Below, in pieces: positions 15,901 through 24,562 of a stretch of DNA of 64,000 bases. The position numbers were made by a program, and so were the translations under genes. The notes beneath the pieces are model-generated. The model saw only the letters and a list, made by a program, of their open reading frames with translations. It did not search any database and was not told the DNA's origin. Positions within the stretch are counted from its first letter, which is position 1; each line of letters opens with the position of its first letter. Origin of the DNA: Dehalococcoidia bacterium (GTDB lineage Bacteria; Chloroflexota; Dehalococcoidia; UBA3495); the NCBI GenBank assembly GCA_030753265.1, contig JASMCQ010000047.1, positions 1-64,000 of the forward strand. Direction: 5' to 3'.

Positions 15901-17232
15901 ATGTCCCCATGGCGAAGCCGGATGCCGTTTCTGCTGGTGTTGCTGTTCTCCCTGGCGGCCTTGTCTTTGGCCGCGTGTGGCGGCGGGGAACCGACAGCGA
16001 TCGTGATTGAGGTGGAGAAGGTGGTGGAACGGACGGTCGAAGTCGAGAAGCAGGTAGTCGTCGTGGCGACCCCGACCCCGGCGGCTCCGGCTGGGCCGCC
16101 CATAAAAGTTGGAGTTCTCTACGGGCTGAGCAGCATAGCGGCCGTCTATACCCAGGGAGCGGTGAAGGGCCACAACCTGGCGGTAAGCGAAATCAACGCC
16201 GCGGGCGGCGTCTTGGGGCGCCCGATGGAACTGGCCGTGCGGGAGACGCACCTTAGCCCCACGGTGGCCCTTCGAGAGACCCAGTCCCTGGTCCTGGAGG
16301 AGGATGTCGACTTTCTCATGGGGACGATCAGCAGCGGAGTAGCCCAGGCTGTGTCCGAGTTTGCCAAAGAGAATGAGATCATCTTCATCGACTCTCTGGC
16401 CCAGTCTTCATCGACCACCGCCGATCTGGGCCACCGCTACGTCTTCCGCAGCTCCACGGATACCGTCATATCCGGCCGGGCCGTGGCGACGGTGATGGCG
16501 GAGCGGCCGGAAACCAGGTACGTGACCATCGGGCCCGACTACGCCTTCGGGCACGACGCGGTCAACGACTTTATGGGCAAATTGCAGGAGTTGAAGCCCG
16601 AGGTGGAGGTGGTTGCCGAGCTGTGGCCACCCATGTTGAATCCCGACTTCACCCCTTTCATCACCGCTATCCTGGAGGAGAAGCCCGACGCCGTCTACGC
16701 CTCCATGTGGGGCGGGGACCAGATCAACTTCATCAAGCAAGCCATCCCCTTCGGGTTCTTCGACGAGACGACGCTGGTGACCTACAACATGGACCTGGAT
16801 ATCCTCAAAGCCGTGGGCGCGGAGATGCCGGAGGGCATAGTCGCCGGCTCCGGCTTCCCTTGGTACAGCCTGGACACCCCGGCGGCCCAGAGGTTCACCA
16901 GGGATTACTTCAACGCCACGGGTGAGCAGCCGATGATCGGCGCCCTGCAGGGGTATAATGCCACCTACTTCCTGGCGGAGGCTATCGAGAAGGCGGGCAC
17001 CACCGAGACCGAGGCGGTGGCCGACGCTCTGGAAGACTTGACCATCGATACCCCAACCGGCCGGGCAACCATCCGAGCCTTCGATCATCAGGCCGACCCG
17101 ATGATCTGGGTGGGGAGCAGTACCCAAAGCGAGGAATACCCCTTCCCAATACTCACTGATCTCGTCCCGGTGTCGGGAAGCGATGTGATCCTCAGTATCG
17201 CCGAGGTTGAAGCGCGCCGAGCGGGGAAATAG
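15901..17232 (+). CDS. Branched-chain amino acid type ABC transporter, substrate-binding lipoprotein
   Basis: A 443-residue type I periplasmic binding protein of the LivK/amide family. The signal peptide has a basic start and hydrophobic core ending in a lipobox, LSLAAC (Cys about 23). A 40-residue linker rich in Val, Glu, Thr and Pro tethers the domain. The mature part begins PIKVGVLYGLSS and has INAAGGVLGRPMEL and VDFLMGTISSG, typical of the first lobe. ATG 15901 is preferred to the upstream extension because the signal peptide starts there and AAGGTGG precedes it. It leads the cluster binding protein-LivH-LivM-LivG-LivF to 21146, although about 410 bases of repeats separate it from the permease. 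The ligand is unknown; such proteins in these bacteria bind amino acids, amides or aromatic acids. Confidence 0.88.
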   Translation: MSPWRSRMPFLLVLLFSLAALSLAACGGGEPTAIVIEVEKVVERTVEVEKQVVVVATPTPAAPAGPPIKVGVLYGLSSIAAVYTQGAVKGHNLAVSEINAAGGVLGRPMELAVRETHLSPTVALRETQSLVLEEDVDFLMGTISSGVAQAVSEFAKENEIIFIDSLAQSSSTTADLGHRYVFRSSTDTVISGRAVATVMAERPETRYVTIGPDYAFGHDAVNDFMGKLQELKPEVEVVAELWPPMLNPDFTPFITAILEEKPDAVYASMWGGDQINFIKQAIPFGFFDETTLVTYNMDLDILKAVGAEMPEGIVAGSGFPWYSLDTPAAQRFTRDYFNATGEQPMIGALQGYNATYFLAEAIEKAGTTETEAVADALEDLTIDTPTGRATIRAFDHQADPMIWVGSSTQSEEYPFPILTDLVPVSGSDVILSIAEVEARRAGK

Positions 17233-17309
17233 CCTTGCAGCGGAAGGTTCCAAGTACCGGTGCGGAATTAGCCCGGTACCGGTTATCGAGAATTGCCTAA
17301 ATGATCGTC

Positions 17310-17370
17310 CGTTCACCTTGAGCTTGTCGAAGGCCGAGGGGCCGGCGGTTCGACAAGCTCACCACGAACG
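17310..17370. repeat. Palindromic dispersed repeat, type A
   Basis: CGTTCACCTTGAGCTTGTCG on the left is answered by a near-complementary right arm ending CTCACCACGAACG, with a GC-rich centre. The word GAGCTTGTCGAAGG also occurs alone near 8722. Repeats of this form are common in many bacterial intergenic regions. Confidence 0.6.
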
Positions 17371-17444
17371 GTATCTGGGACGCCGGGCATTGACCGGTCA
17401 TTGAGAGGGAGCCCGAGCGTCTGGTAATGGCTTCATCCTCAGAC

Positions 17445-17511
17445 CGTCATCCCGGCGAAGGCCGGGATCCAAGGAAGCACTGCTGGATTCCGGCCTTCGC
17501 CGGAAAGACGG
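17445..17511. repeat. Palindromic dispersed repeat, type B
   Basis: CGTCATCCCGGCGAAGGCC starts an arm that is repeated inverted as CCGGCCTTCGCCGGAAAGACG. The same unit recurs at 21402-21469, 21577-21644 and 38952-39092. Confidence 0.7.
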
Positions 17512-17644
17512 ATGTCGGGCGGGATTCCGGCAGGGGCCGGAGAGACGACCGTGGGGATGGAATGTGGCGCAATCTCAGAGATGTAAAACTGGTTACAGGA
17601 CAGTACGTTAGCCATCCGGGCCCGCCCGTTCCAGCCACCTGATT

Positions 17645-18568
17645 ATGCTGCTGAGCGTATCAAGTTTCACCTCCTGCCTCTCCGACCCGGGCTGCGCGGT
17701 CTTCCAGCTCCTGGGCGGCCTCTCGATGGCCATGGTACTCTTCCTCATCGCCTCCGGGCTCAGCCTGATCTTCGGGGTGTTGGGGATCGTCAACTTTGCC
17801 CACGGCTCCATGTACATGATGGGCGCCTTCACCGCTTACTGGCTCGTTTCCCGGTTCGCCGACACTCCGGGGCACTTCTGGATCGCCCTGGCCCTGGCGC
17901 CCCTGATCGTCGCCCTGATCGGCGGGGCCGTTGAGGTGGTGCTGCTGCGCCGCATCTACCGGCGCCCCCATTTCCACCAGTTCCTGCTGACATTTGGCCT
18001 CATTCTCATTATCGCCGACGTGATGCGGATGTCCTTCGGAGGGGAGTTCAAGTCCATCAGCCGCCCCGATCTCCTCTCGGGGTCCGTGTCCGTCATGGGG
18101 CGTCCCTTCCCCGAATACAATATCTTCCTCATCGTCGTGGCGCTGGCGGTGGCCCTGGGTATGTGGCTGCTGCTGCAGCGAACCGGTCTGGGCAGGACCA
18201 TCCGGGCGGCCGCTTCGGACCGGGAGATGACCAGCGCTCTTGGGGTCAACGTTCCCTTACTATTCACGATAGTCTTTGCCCTGGGGGCCGGACTCGGCGG
18301 ACTGGCGGGCGCCCTGGACGCCGGACGAGGGGTGGCCATCTCCCCCACCATGGACGTGCAGATCATATTGCTGGCATTCATCGTGGTGGTGGTCGGAGGG
18401 TTGGGCAGCTTCGGCGGCTCGCTGCTGGGGGCTCTCATCATCGCCGAGGTCACCACCTTTGGGGTCCTCCTGGTTCCTCAGTTTGCCCTGGCGTTCGTCT
18501 TCGTGATAATGGCCGTGGCCCTGCTGCTGCGGCCCTGGGGGCTTCTGGGCAAGCCCCTGGAGGAGTGA
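17645..18568 (+). CDS. Branched-chain amino acid ABC transporter permease, LivH type
   Basis: A 307-residue integral membrane permease with about eight hydrophobic segments. The family landmarks are GLSLIFGVLGIVNFAHGSMYMMGAF near the N-terminus, GLGRTIRAAASDREMTSALGVN for the cytoplasmic loop that contacts the ATPases, and VVVVGGLGSFGGSLLGALI near the C-terminus. It forms the channel with the LivM-type partner that starts four bases after its stop, so the two are translationally coupled. The ATG at 17645 lacks a strong Shine-Dalgarno. Confidence 0.88.
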   Translation: MLLSVSSFTSCLSDPGCAVFQLLGGLSMAMVLFLIASGLSLIFGVLGIVNFAHGSMYMMGAFTAYWLVSRFADTPGHFWIALALAPLIVALIGGAVEVVLLRRIYRRPHFHQFLLTFGLILIIADVMRMSFGGEFKSISRPDLLSGSVSVMGRPFPEYNIFLIVVALAVALGMWLLLQRTGLGRTIRAAASDREMTSALGVNVPLLFTIVFALGAGLGGLAGALDAGRGVAISPTMDVQIILLAFIVVVVGGLGSFGGSLLGALIIAEVTTFGVLLVPQFALAFVFVIMAVALLLRPWGLLGKPLEE

Positions 18569-18571
18569 GGG

Positions 18572-19687
18572 TTGAACATCTGCGGTCCGATGGGGAAGAG
18601 AATGGTTATCGGCCCTGAAACCTGGCGGTCCTGGCTGCCCTTGCTCGCCGGCGCCGGGCTGATGGCGGCGGCGCCCTTCGTTCTCTCCGACTTCAAGGTT
18701 ATCTTGCTCAGCGAGGTCGTTATCTTCGCCCTCTTCGCCGTGAGCTATAACCTTCTCCTGGGCTATTGCGGGTTGGTATCCTTCGGCCACGCCGCCCTGT
18801 TCGGTTTGGGCGGGTACACGCTGGCCCTCCTCCTCGCCAAGACCGGGGCCCCTTTCCTGGCCGCCCTGGTGGCGGCGCCGGTTTTGGGAGCCGCTGCTGC
18901 CCTGGTCATGGGCTTCCTCGCGTTGCGGCTGGCCCAAATCTACTTCGCCCTGTTCACCCTGGCGGTCGGTCAGATAGCCTGGAGCGTCGCCAACAAGTGG
19001 GTCAGCTTCACCAACGGCGACGACAGCCTGGCCGTCGCCGCCACGTCCATCCCGGACCCGATCTCTTCACCGGGGAGTGTGTCCCTTTACTTCTTCATTG
19101 TGGCCATCGTGGCGGCGGCCCTTCTGGTCCTCTACCTGGTGGTGAACTCGGCCTTCGGCTACACCCTTCAGGCAATCCGGGAGAACCCCACCCGAGCCGA
19201 GTTTGTCGGGGTACCCGTGCGGCACTACCGGTTGCTGGCCTTCGTCATATCGGGGTTCTTCGCGGGACTGGCCGGGGGGCTTTTCGCCGTTCACAACCAT
19301 TTTGTCCACCCCGAGATGCTGTTCTGGCTGCTGGGAGCCCAGGTGCTGCTCATGTCTCTTCTGGGAGGAGTCCACCTATTCTGGGGACCGGCGCTGGGGG
19401 CGGGCCTGGTGGTGTATCTCCGAGACTCGGTGCAAGGGGTGTTTCCCGAGTTGACCGAAAAGCATTTGGGGCAAATCCTGACTCTTGAGGGCCTGACTCT
19501 GGGGGCCGCGGCGCTGGTGGTGGCCATCTTCTTTCCCCTGGGCGTCGGCGGCATGTTGCAACGGGCGGCGCGGCTGGCGACGATGAGGCTTGGGTCGAGG
19601 GGCAATGCCCCTAGCGAAGGGCAAGCTTCCGGTTCCCCGGTGCTTCATGGGCCGGTGGCGGCGGAAGAGCCTCGGGACCGAAGCTGA
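18572..19687 (+). CDS. Branched-chain amino acid ABC transporter permease, LivM type
   Basis: A 371-residue permease subunit with about nine hydrophobic stretches. The typical motifs are SYNLLLGYCGLVSFGHAALFGLGGYT in the first third, YTLQAIRENPTRAEFVGVPV in the coupling loop and LLMSLLGGVHLFWGPALGAGL towards the end. TTG 18572 follows GGAGGAGTGAGGG; an ATG six codons later is possible. The last 35 residues are polar and unconserved. It overlaps the ATPase gene by one base, so the complex is made from one message. Confidence 0.87.
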   Translation: MNICGPMGKRMVIGPETWRSWLPLLAGAGLMAAAPFVLSDFKVILLSEVVIFALFAVSYNLLLGYCGLVSFGHAALFGLGGYTLALLLAKTGAPFLAALVAAPVLGAAAALVMGFLALRLAQIYFALFTLAVGQIAWSVANKWVSFTNGDDSLAVAATSIPDPISSPGSVSLYFFIVAIVAAALLVLYLVVNSAFGYTLQAIRENPTRAEFVGVPVRHYRLLAFVISGFFAGLAGGLFAVHNHFVHPEMLFWLLGAQVLLMSLLGGVHLFWGPALGAGLVVYLRDSVQGVFPELTEKHLGQILTLEGLTLGAAALVVAIFFPLGVGGMLQRAARLATMRLGSRGNAPSEGQASGSPVLHGPVAAEEPRDRS

Positions 19688-20445
19688 TGGACCCGGCGGG
19701 CGAAACCATCCTGAAGACTGAAGGGCTCAAGAAGCACTTCGGCGGTGTGCGCGCCGTGGACGGCGTGGACTTCAGCCTGCGGGAGGGGGAGATCGGCTCG
19801 ATCATCGGGCCCAACGGCGCGGGCAAGACCAGTTTCTTCAATTTGCTAACCGGACACGTTCCCCCCGATTCGGGCACGGTTTTCTTCAAGGGGGAACCGA
19901 TCACGAGGCTGTCCCCGCATCAAATATGCAAGCGGGGTATCGGCAGGTCGTTTCAGCGGATCAACATCTTCTCCAGTCTGACGGTGTTCGCGAACGTGCA
20001 GGTCGCGGTGCTGTCCCAGCAAGGTAAAAGCCTGAACCTCTTCTCCCCGGCTCGAAACCTGGTCCGGCGGGAAACCCTTCAAATCCTGGAGAGTGTCGGC
20101 CTGAACGAACTCGCTGGGCACACCGCCGCCTCGCTCTCCCACGGCGACCAGAAGCGGGTGGAGCTGGCCATAGCGCTGGCCAACAATCCTGACCTGTTGC
20201 TGCTTGATGAACCCACCGCGGGGATGTCTCCTCAAGAGACCGCTTCAAGCATCGACCTCATTGAGCGGGTCACCCGGGAGCGGGGGCTGACCCTGCTGTT
20301 TACCGAGCACGACATGGACATGGTCTTCTCCATCTCCCAGACGGTCACGGTGATGCATCAAGGCCGGATCATCGCTTCCGGGACCCCCCAAGGAGTCAGG
20401 GGCAACGAGAACGTCCAAAGGGTCTACCTGGGCGAGACGGTTTGA
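19687..20445 (+). CDS. Branched-chain amino acid ABC transporter ATPase, LivG type
   Basis: A 252-residue ABC ATPase. Walker A is GPNGAGKTSFFNLLTG (about residues 42-57), the signature is SLSHGDQKRVELA, which departs from LSGGQ as is usual in this family, Walker B is LLLLDEPTAGM, and the switch His lies in LLFTEHDMDMV. The LivG-specific insertion around residues 95-130 (VFANVQVAVLSQ) is present. It shares four bases with the next ATPase gene (ATP-hydrolysing partner), typical of coupled translation. Confidence 0.9.
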   Translation: MDPAGETILKTEGLKKHFGGVRAVDGVDFSLREGEIGSIIGPNGAGKTSFFNLLTGHVPPDSGTVFFKGEPITRLSPHQICKRGIGRSFQRINIFSSLTVFANVQVAVLSQQGKSLNLFSPARNLVRRETLQILESVGLNELAGHTAASLSHGDQKRVELAIALANNPDLLLLDEPTAGMSPQETASSIDLIERVTRERGLTLLFTEHDMDMVFSISQTVTVMHQGRIIASGTPQGVRGNENVQRVYLGETV

Positions 20446-21146
20446 TCCTGGAAGCAAATGAAATCCACACTTACTATGGGCTGAGCCACGTCCTTTTCGG
20501 TATCTCCCTGTCGATCGCCGAGGGAGAGGTGGTGGCCTTGCTTGGGAGAAACGGAGCGGGCAAAACCACCACCCTGCGCGGCATCATGGGCCTGACCCCT
20601 CCCTCCCGGGGAAGCATCACCTTCATGGGCGAGGAGATTCAGGGCAAGCCTCCCCACGCCATCGCCCGAAAGGGCGTCGCATTGGTCCCCGAGGACCGGA
20701 GGATATTCCCGGACCTGACCGTCCGGGAGAACCTGGCGGTGGCCAGAAGGAAACCCCGCGGCACGGCTGGAGGGTGGAGTGTGGAGCGGGTCTACGATCT
20801 CTTTTTGGACCTGGAAAAGCTGGACGGCCGCCTCGGCGTGCACTTGAGCGGAGGAGAGCAGCAGATGCTCGCCATCGCCAGAGCCTTGATGGGCAACCCC
20901 CGGCTGCTGCTTCTGGACGAGCCGTCGGAGGGCCTGGCGCCCCTGGTGGTGCGGCGCCTCGCCGAGCAGGTCCGGAAGCTGAAGGAAGAGGGCATGACCA
21001 TCCTGGTCACCGAGCAGAATCTGAAGTTCGCCCTGGAGCTTAGCGACCGGGTCTACGTGCTGGAAAAGGGCGAGGTCCGTTTCGAAAGCAGCTCCCAAGA
21101 CCTAGAGAGGAATGAAGAGGTCAGGAGGGCCTATCTGGCGCTGTAA
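20442..21146 (+). CDS. Branched-chain amino acid ABC transporter ATPase, LivF type
   Basis: A 234-residue ABC ATPase and last gene of the first transporter cluster. Walker A is GRNGAGKTTTLRGIMG, the signature is LSGGEQQMLAIARAL, Walker B is LLLLDEPSEGLAP, and the switch His is replaced by Gln in LVTEQNLKF, as is usual for LivF. Its opening EIHTYYGLSHVLFGI is standard. It starts with TTG inside the end of the LivG gene. After the stop comes about 670 bases of repeats. Confidence 0.9.
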   Translation: MILEANEIHTYYGLSHVLFGISLSIAEGEVVALLGRNGAGKTTTLRGIMGLTPPSRGSITFMGEEIQGKPPHAIARKGVALVPEDRRIFPDLTVRENLAVARRKPRGTAGGWSVERVYDLFLDLEKLDGRLGVHLSGGEQQMLAIARALMGNPRLLLLDEPSEGLAPLVVRRLAEQVRKLKEEGMTILVTEQNLKFALELSDRVYVLEKGEVRFESSSQDLERNEEVRRAYLAL

Positions 21147-21216
21147 CCTACCCTCCGGTGTACCGTTTTGTTTTTGTTACGAGCCTTGAACAAGCCGCCA
21201 AACCTGGCGACCAGGA

Positions 21217-21260
21217 AATCCCACTCAGTCCCCCTTTACAAAGGGGGACTGAGTGGGATT
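21217..21260. repeat. Perfect 21-bp-arm palindrome (MITE-like)
   Basis: The arm AATCCCACTCAGTCCCCCTTT is followed after two bases by its exact reverse complement. A degenerate relative with the same CCCCCTTT core is at 32721-32766. Such elements are common mobile-derived or terminator-like palindromes. Confidence 0.7.
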
Positions 21261-21401
21261 CAACAGATCAACCAAGATCTCGATCAAATCCAGCTGTCTA
21301 TACAGGGGCTGGTAACTGGCTTCCCCTCGGCGAAATTGTGCGGCATTTCCACCCCACCATCGTCCCCGATTGCATCGGGGCCGCCACCCCCGCCCCGCCA
21401 T

Positions 21402-21644
21402 CGTCTTTCCGGCGAAGGCCGGAATCTAGGGAAGCGCTGGCTGGATCCCGGCCTTCGCCGGGATGACGGACCCGGTGTCAAGCCATGCTGCGAGCAGATG
21501 GGCTGGACCGAGGGGCTATATGCGAGACGGCCCGCTATGTCTTGCTCCGTTCACCGCCCCATATTCGTCTTTCCATCGTCTTTCCGGCGAAGGCCGGAAT
21601 CCAGGGAAGCGCTGGCTTGATCCCGGCCTTCGCCGGGATAACGG
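21402..21644. repeat. Two type B palindromic repeat units
   Basis: Units at 21402-21469 and 21577-21644. Each has a CTTTCCGGCGAAGGCCGG left arm and a CCGGCCTTCGCCGGGAT right arm, with GGAAGCGCTGG in the centre. The two copies are nearly identical, indicating recent duplication. Confidence 0.7.
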
Positions 21645-21817
21645 ACCCGGTATCAAGCCATGCTACGAGCCGATGGGCCGGATCGTAAGGCCACATGGGA
21701 ACCAGGGCACCACGTCTTGCTCTGGCGACCGCCCCCTCTCAGCCCGCAGGAACTTTTTGCAGCCTCCCCTCGTTTTGATATCAACACCCGATCAAGACTG
21801 GATGAGGAGGAATCACC

Positions 21818-22781
21818 ATGCTCAAACCTGCTCTCTTTTGTGCTTTACTGCTAGCGAGGCTCCTGGTGGCCTGCGGCGGGGAAAGTTTCGCGATACCCGC
21901 CACTACGCCGGCCGAAACCCCCGCGGTTAGCCCGGGGCCGTCCGGGAATCCCATCCCGACGGCTCTACCAACGCCGAGGATGGGCTCAAACTGGGCTATC
22001 TCATGGCGCGCGGGAGGATCTGAGCCCGGAGCGCATCAACGGGTTGATCCTGCTTTCGGACGGCGTGGCCAACGTGGGAAACACCGCGGCGGAATCCATT
22101 CTGGAATCCGTCCGCGACAACTCAGCCGACGGTGTCACTCTCTCCACGGTGGGCTTCGGAATGGGGAACTTCAATGATGTCCTGATGGAGCGACTCGCCA
22201 ACGACGGCGACGGCACCTACGCCTACGTGGATACCTTAAACGAAGCCCGGCGTATCTTTGTGGAAAACCTTACCGGTACTCTGTATTTGATCGCCAGAGA
22301 CGCTAAGGTGCAGGTGGATTTCAACCCGGAAGTGGTGAGCCGCTTTCGCCTCTTGGGATACGAGAACCGCCGGGTGGCCGACCGGGACTTCCGCAACGAC
22401 GCGGTGGACGCCGGCGAAGTGGGGTCCGGCCACAACGTGACGGCCCTCTGCGAACTGAAGCTCCTCCCCGGGGCCGAAGGCCGCCTGGCCACCGTGAACG
22501 TGAGGTACGAGGACCCCGACACGGGTGAAGTGACTGAGATCGGCCGCGACTTCTATCGCAACCAGCTCAGCGCAACCTTTGCAGCGGCCTCTCCCCGCTT
22601 CCAACTCGACGCGGCGGTGGCGGAGTACGCCGAGATACTGCGCGAGAGCTTCTGGTCTCTGGAAAGCAGCATGGAGGGCGTGCGCGCCGTGGCCGGGCGG
22701 GTGAGCGGCTTCTTGCCGGACGGCCCCGACGTAACGGAGTTTCTGTACCTTGTTACTCAAGCGGCCCTCATCGCGGGCTAG
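21818..22781 (+). pseudogene. von Willebrand factor A domain lipoprotein, internally deleted and frameshifted
   Basis: A gene with a ribosome binding site (GAGGAGGAATCACC) and a lipoprotein signal peptide (LLVACGG) starts at 21818. After a Pro/Thr-rich linker it joins in another frame to DGSTNAEDGLKLGYLMAR (about 21955-22010), part of a YfbK-like VWA domain, which is then out of frame with LSPERINGLILLSDGVANVG onward (to 22781). The remaining C-terminal 245 residues (VGFGMGNFNDVLMERLA, EVVSRFRLLGYENR, DAGEVGSGHNVTALCEL) match VWA/DUF3520-type proteins. The MIDAS DxSxS half of the VWA fold and everything before it are missing. At least one deletion and one two-base shift (near 22008) are needed. 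Probably non-functional. Confidence 0.75.
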
Positions 22782-22840
22782 GTGTGAGTCGATGAGGAGT
22801 ATCGAAACGATCCACCCTAACTGCCTACCCTAGACAGCTT

Positions 22841-22886
22841 CCCCGTTGGGCCCCGAATGGCCCCCGCCGCTCGGTGCCCAACGGGG
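22841..22886. repeat. Inverted repeat after decayed VWA gene
   Basis: CCCCGTTGGGC (22841-22851) is exactly complementary to GCCCAACGGGG (22876-22886) with a 24-base loop. No T-tract. It may act as a weak transcript end upstream of the next operon. Confidence 0.35.
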
Positions 22887-23057
22887 CCGTCTCCGCCCTC
22901 CCTGGCCACTACACACCCCCATGCCCGGAGCATCTTGGCTACCTGCTCCCAAAGCCGAGCAGCGGCCCCCCTGTCGTGTGGCGGACGCTGCCGCCCTGTG
23001 CCATAATAGGCCTGACCTGGTCAACCAGTTACGTTAGAGGAACGGTGAGCCGGTAAG

Positions 23058-23837
23058 ATGGCCGACGGACGCTCCATTCTGGAAGTACAGGAAGTGGTGA
23101 AAGATTTCGACGGCCTCCGGGCGGTCAGCGGCTGCTCCTTTAATGTCAAGGAAGGGACGATCACGGGGCTGATCGGCCCCAACGGGGCCGGGAAGACCAC
23201 CCTATTCAACCTGATAACCGGGTTCTTGCGCTGCAGCGGTGGCCAGATTCTCTTCGACGGTGAACGTATCGATGGGCTGGCGCCTCACCAACTTTTCCGC
23301 AGGGGCATCGTACGGACCTTCCAGATACCCCGGGAACTCAAGCGTATGACCGTCCTGGAAAACCTGATGGTGGTGCCGTCTGGCCAAGCTGGGGAACAGG
23401 TCTGGAACTCCTGGTTCCTGCCCTGGCGGGTGAAACGCCAGGAACTCGAATTCGAGGCCCGGGCCGTGGACGTCCTGGAGTTCGTGAATCTGATACATCT
23501 CAAAGACGAATACGCGGGCAACCTCTCGACGGGCCAGAAGAAGCTGCTGGAGTTGGCCAGGACGCTGATGGCCGAGCCCAAATTGGTGTTGCTGGACGAG
23601 CCGGGAGCCGGGGTGAACCCGACCTTGATGAAGGACTTGGCCGAGAATATTCGGCTGTCCTGTGTCGAACGAGGGCTGAGCTTTCTGCTGATCGAGCACG
23701 ACATGAACCTGGTGATGCGCCTTTGCAACCCAGTGATCGTCATGGCCGAGGGTCGAAAGATCGCTGAAGGTACGCCAGAGGAAGTGCAGCGGGACCCGCA
23801 GGTGCTGCAGGCATATCTGGGCGGTTGGACAGAATGA
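23058..23837 (+). CDS. Branched-chain amino acid ABC transporter ATPase, LivG type (second system)
   Basis: A 259-residue ABC ATPase that opens the second transporter operon. Walker A is GPNGAGKTTLFNLITG, the signature region is NLSTGQKKLLELARTL, Walker B is LVLLDEPGAGVNP, and the switch His lies in FLLIEHDMNLVM. A LivG-type insertion lies at about residues 95-135 (FLPWRVKRQELEFE). It ends in an ATGA overlap with the next gene. It is only distantly similar to the LivG at 19687, so the two systems are separate acquisitions or old duplicates, not a recent copy. Confidence 0.9.
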   Translation: MADGRSILEVQEVVKDFDGLRAVSGCSFNVKEGTITGLIGPNGAGKTTLFNLITGFLRCSGGQILFDGERIDGLAPHQLFRRGIVRTFQIPRELKRMTVLENLMVVPSGQAGEQVWNSWFLPWRVKRQELEFEARAVDVLEFVNLIHLKDEYAGNLSTGQKKLLELARTLMAEPKLVLLDEPGAGVNPTLMKDLAENIRLSCVERGLSFLLIEHDMNLVMRLCNPVIVMAEGRKIAEGTPEEVQRDPQVLQAYLGGWTE

Positions 23838-24538
23838 GCCTCCTGGAGGTCTCGGAGGTGGTTGCCGGGTATGGGGATTCCGAGATCCTCCACGGTGTCT
23901 CAATAAATGTCGGGCAGGGAGAGATAGTCACCATCATCGGCCCCAACGGGTCGGGCAAGTCAACCCTGCTCAAGACGGTGCTGGGCCTGGTGCATCCCAA
24001 AAGGGGCAGCGTGAGTTTCCGGGGCCGGAATGTCACCGGCATGGCCCCGGAATCCATCGTGCGCCGGGGCCTGTGTTACGTCCCCCAGTCCAACAACGTC
24101 TTCCCTTCCCTCTCCATCCAGGAGAACCTGGAGATGGGCGCCTTCGTTCGCACCGACGACTACCGGGGGCGGCTGGAAGAAGTGTACGCTCTTTTTCCCG
24201 ACCTGGCGGGGCGACGCAAGGCCCGGGGCGGCACCCTCTCCGGAGGGCAGCGGCAGATGCTGGCGGTAGCCCGGGCCCTCATGTTGGACCCGGTGTTGCT
24301 GATGCTAGACGAGCCATCGGCCGGCCTGGCGCCCAACATGGTGGATCTGATCTTCCAGAGGATTATCGAGATCAACGCCACCGGCGTGGCCCTGCTGCTG
24401 GTCGAGCAGAATGCCCGGCAAGCCCTCAAGCATTCCCACAAGGGGTACGCGATGGCCGCCGGCCGGAAGGTGTTGGAGGACCGGGGCGAGTGCTTGCTGG
24501 AGAATCCAGAAGTGGCGCGGCTTTACCTGGGAGGCTGA
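23834..24538 (+). CDS. Branched-chain amino acid ABC transporter ATPase, LivF type (second system)
   Basis: About 234 residues. Walker A is GPNGSGKSTLLKTVLG, the signature is LSGGQRQMLAVARAL, Walker B is LLMLDEPSAGLAP, and Gln replaces the switch His in LLVEQNARQAL. ATG 23834, overlapping the previous stop as ATGA, is preferred to the TTG at 23825. A permease gene follows after 24 bases. Note the order here is G-F-H-M, unlike H-M-G-F in the first system. Confidence 0.9.
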   Translation: MSLLEVSEVVAGYGDSEILHGVSINVGQGEIVTIIGPNGSGKSTLLKTVLGLVHPKRGSVSFRGRNVTGMAPESIVRRGLCYVPQSNNVFPSLSIQENLEMGAFVRTDDYRGRLEEVYALFPDLAGRRKARGGTLSGGQRQMLAVARALMLDPVLLMLDEPSAGLAPNMVDLIFQRIIEINATGVALLLVEQNARQALKHSHKGYAMAAGRKVLEDRGECLLENPEVARLYLGG

Positions 24539-24562
24539 TGCATTGATAGCGAGACCGGCAAG

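Larger units (their letters stand above)
17233..17644. other. Intergenic repeat-rich gap inside transporter cluster
   Basis: About 410 bases without a gene between the binding protein and its permease. It contains two different palindromic repeats, listed separately, which may stabilise or end the binding-protein mRNA and so raise its level over the permease. Confidence 0.5.
21147..21817. other. Repeat-rich intergenic region
   Basis: About 670 bases between the LivF gene and a decayed gene. It holds one long perfect palindrome and two type B repeat units, and short direct repeats of words such as CATGCT(G/A)CGAGC(A/C)GATGGGC near 21482 and 21659. No coding sequence is supported. Confidence 0.6.
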
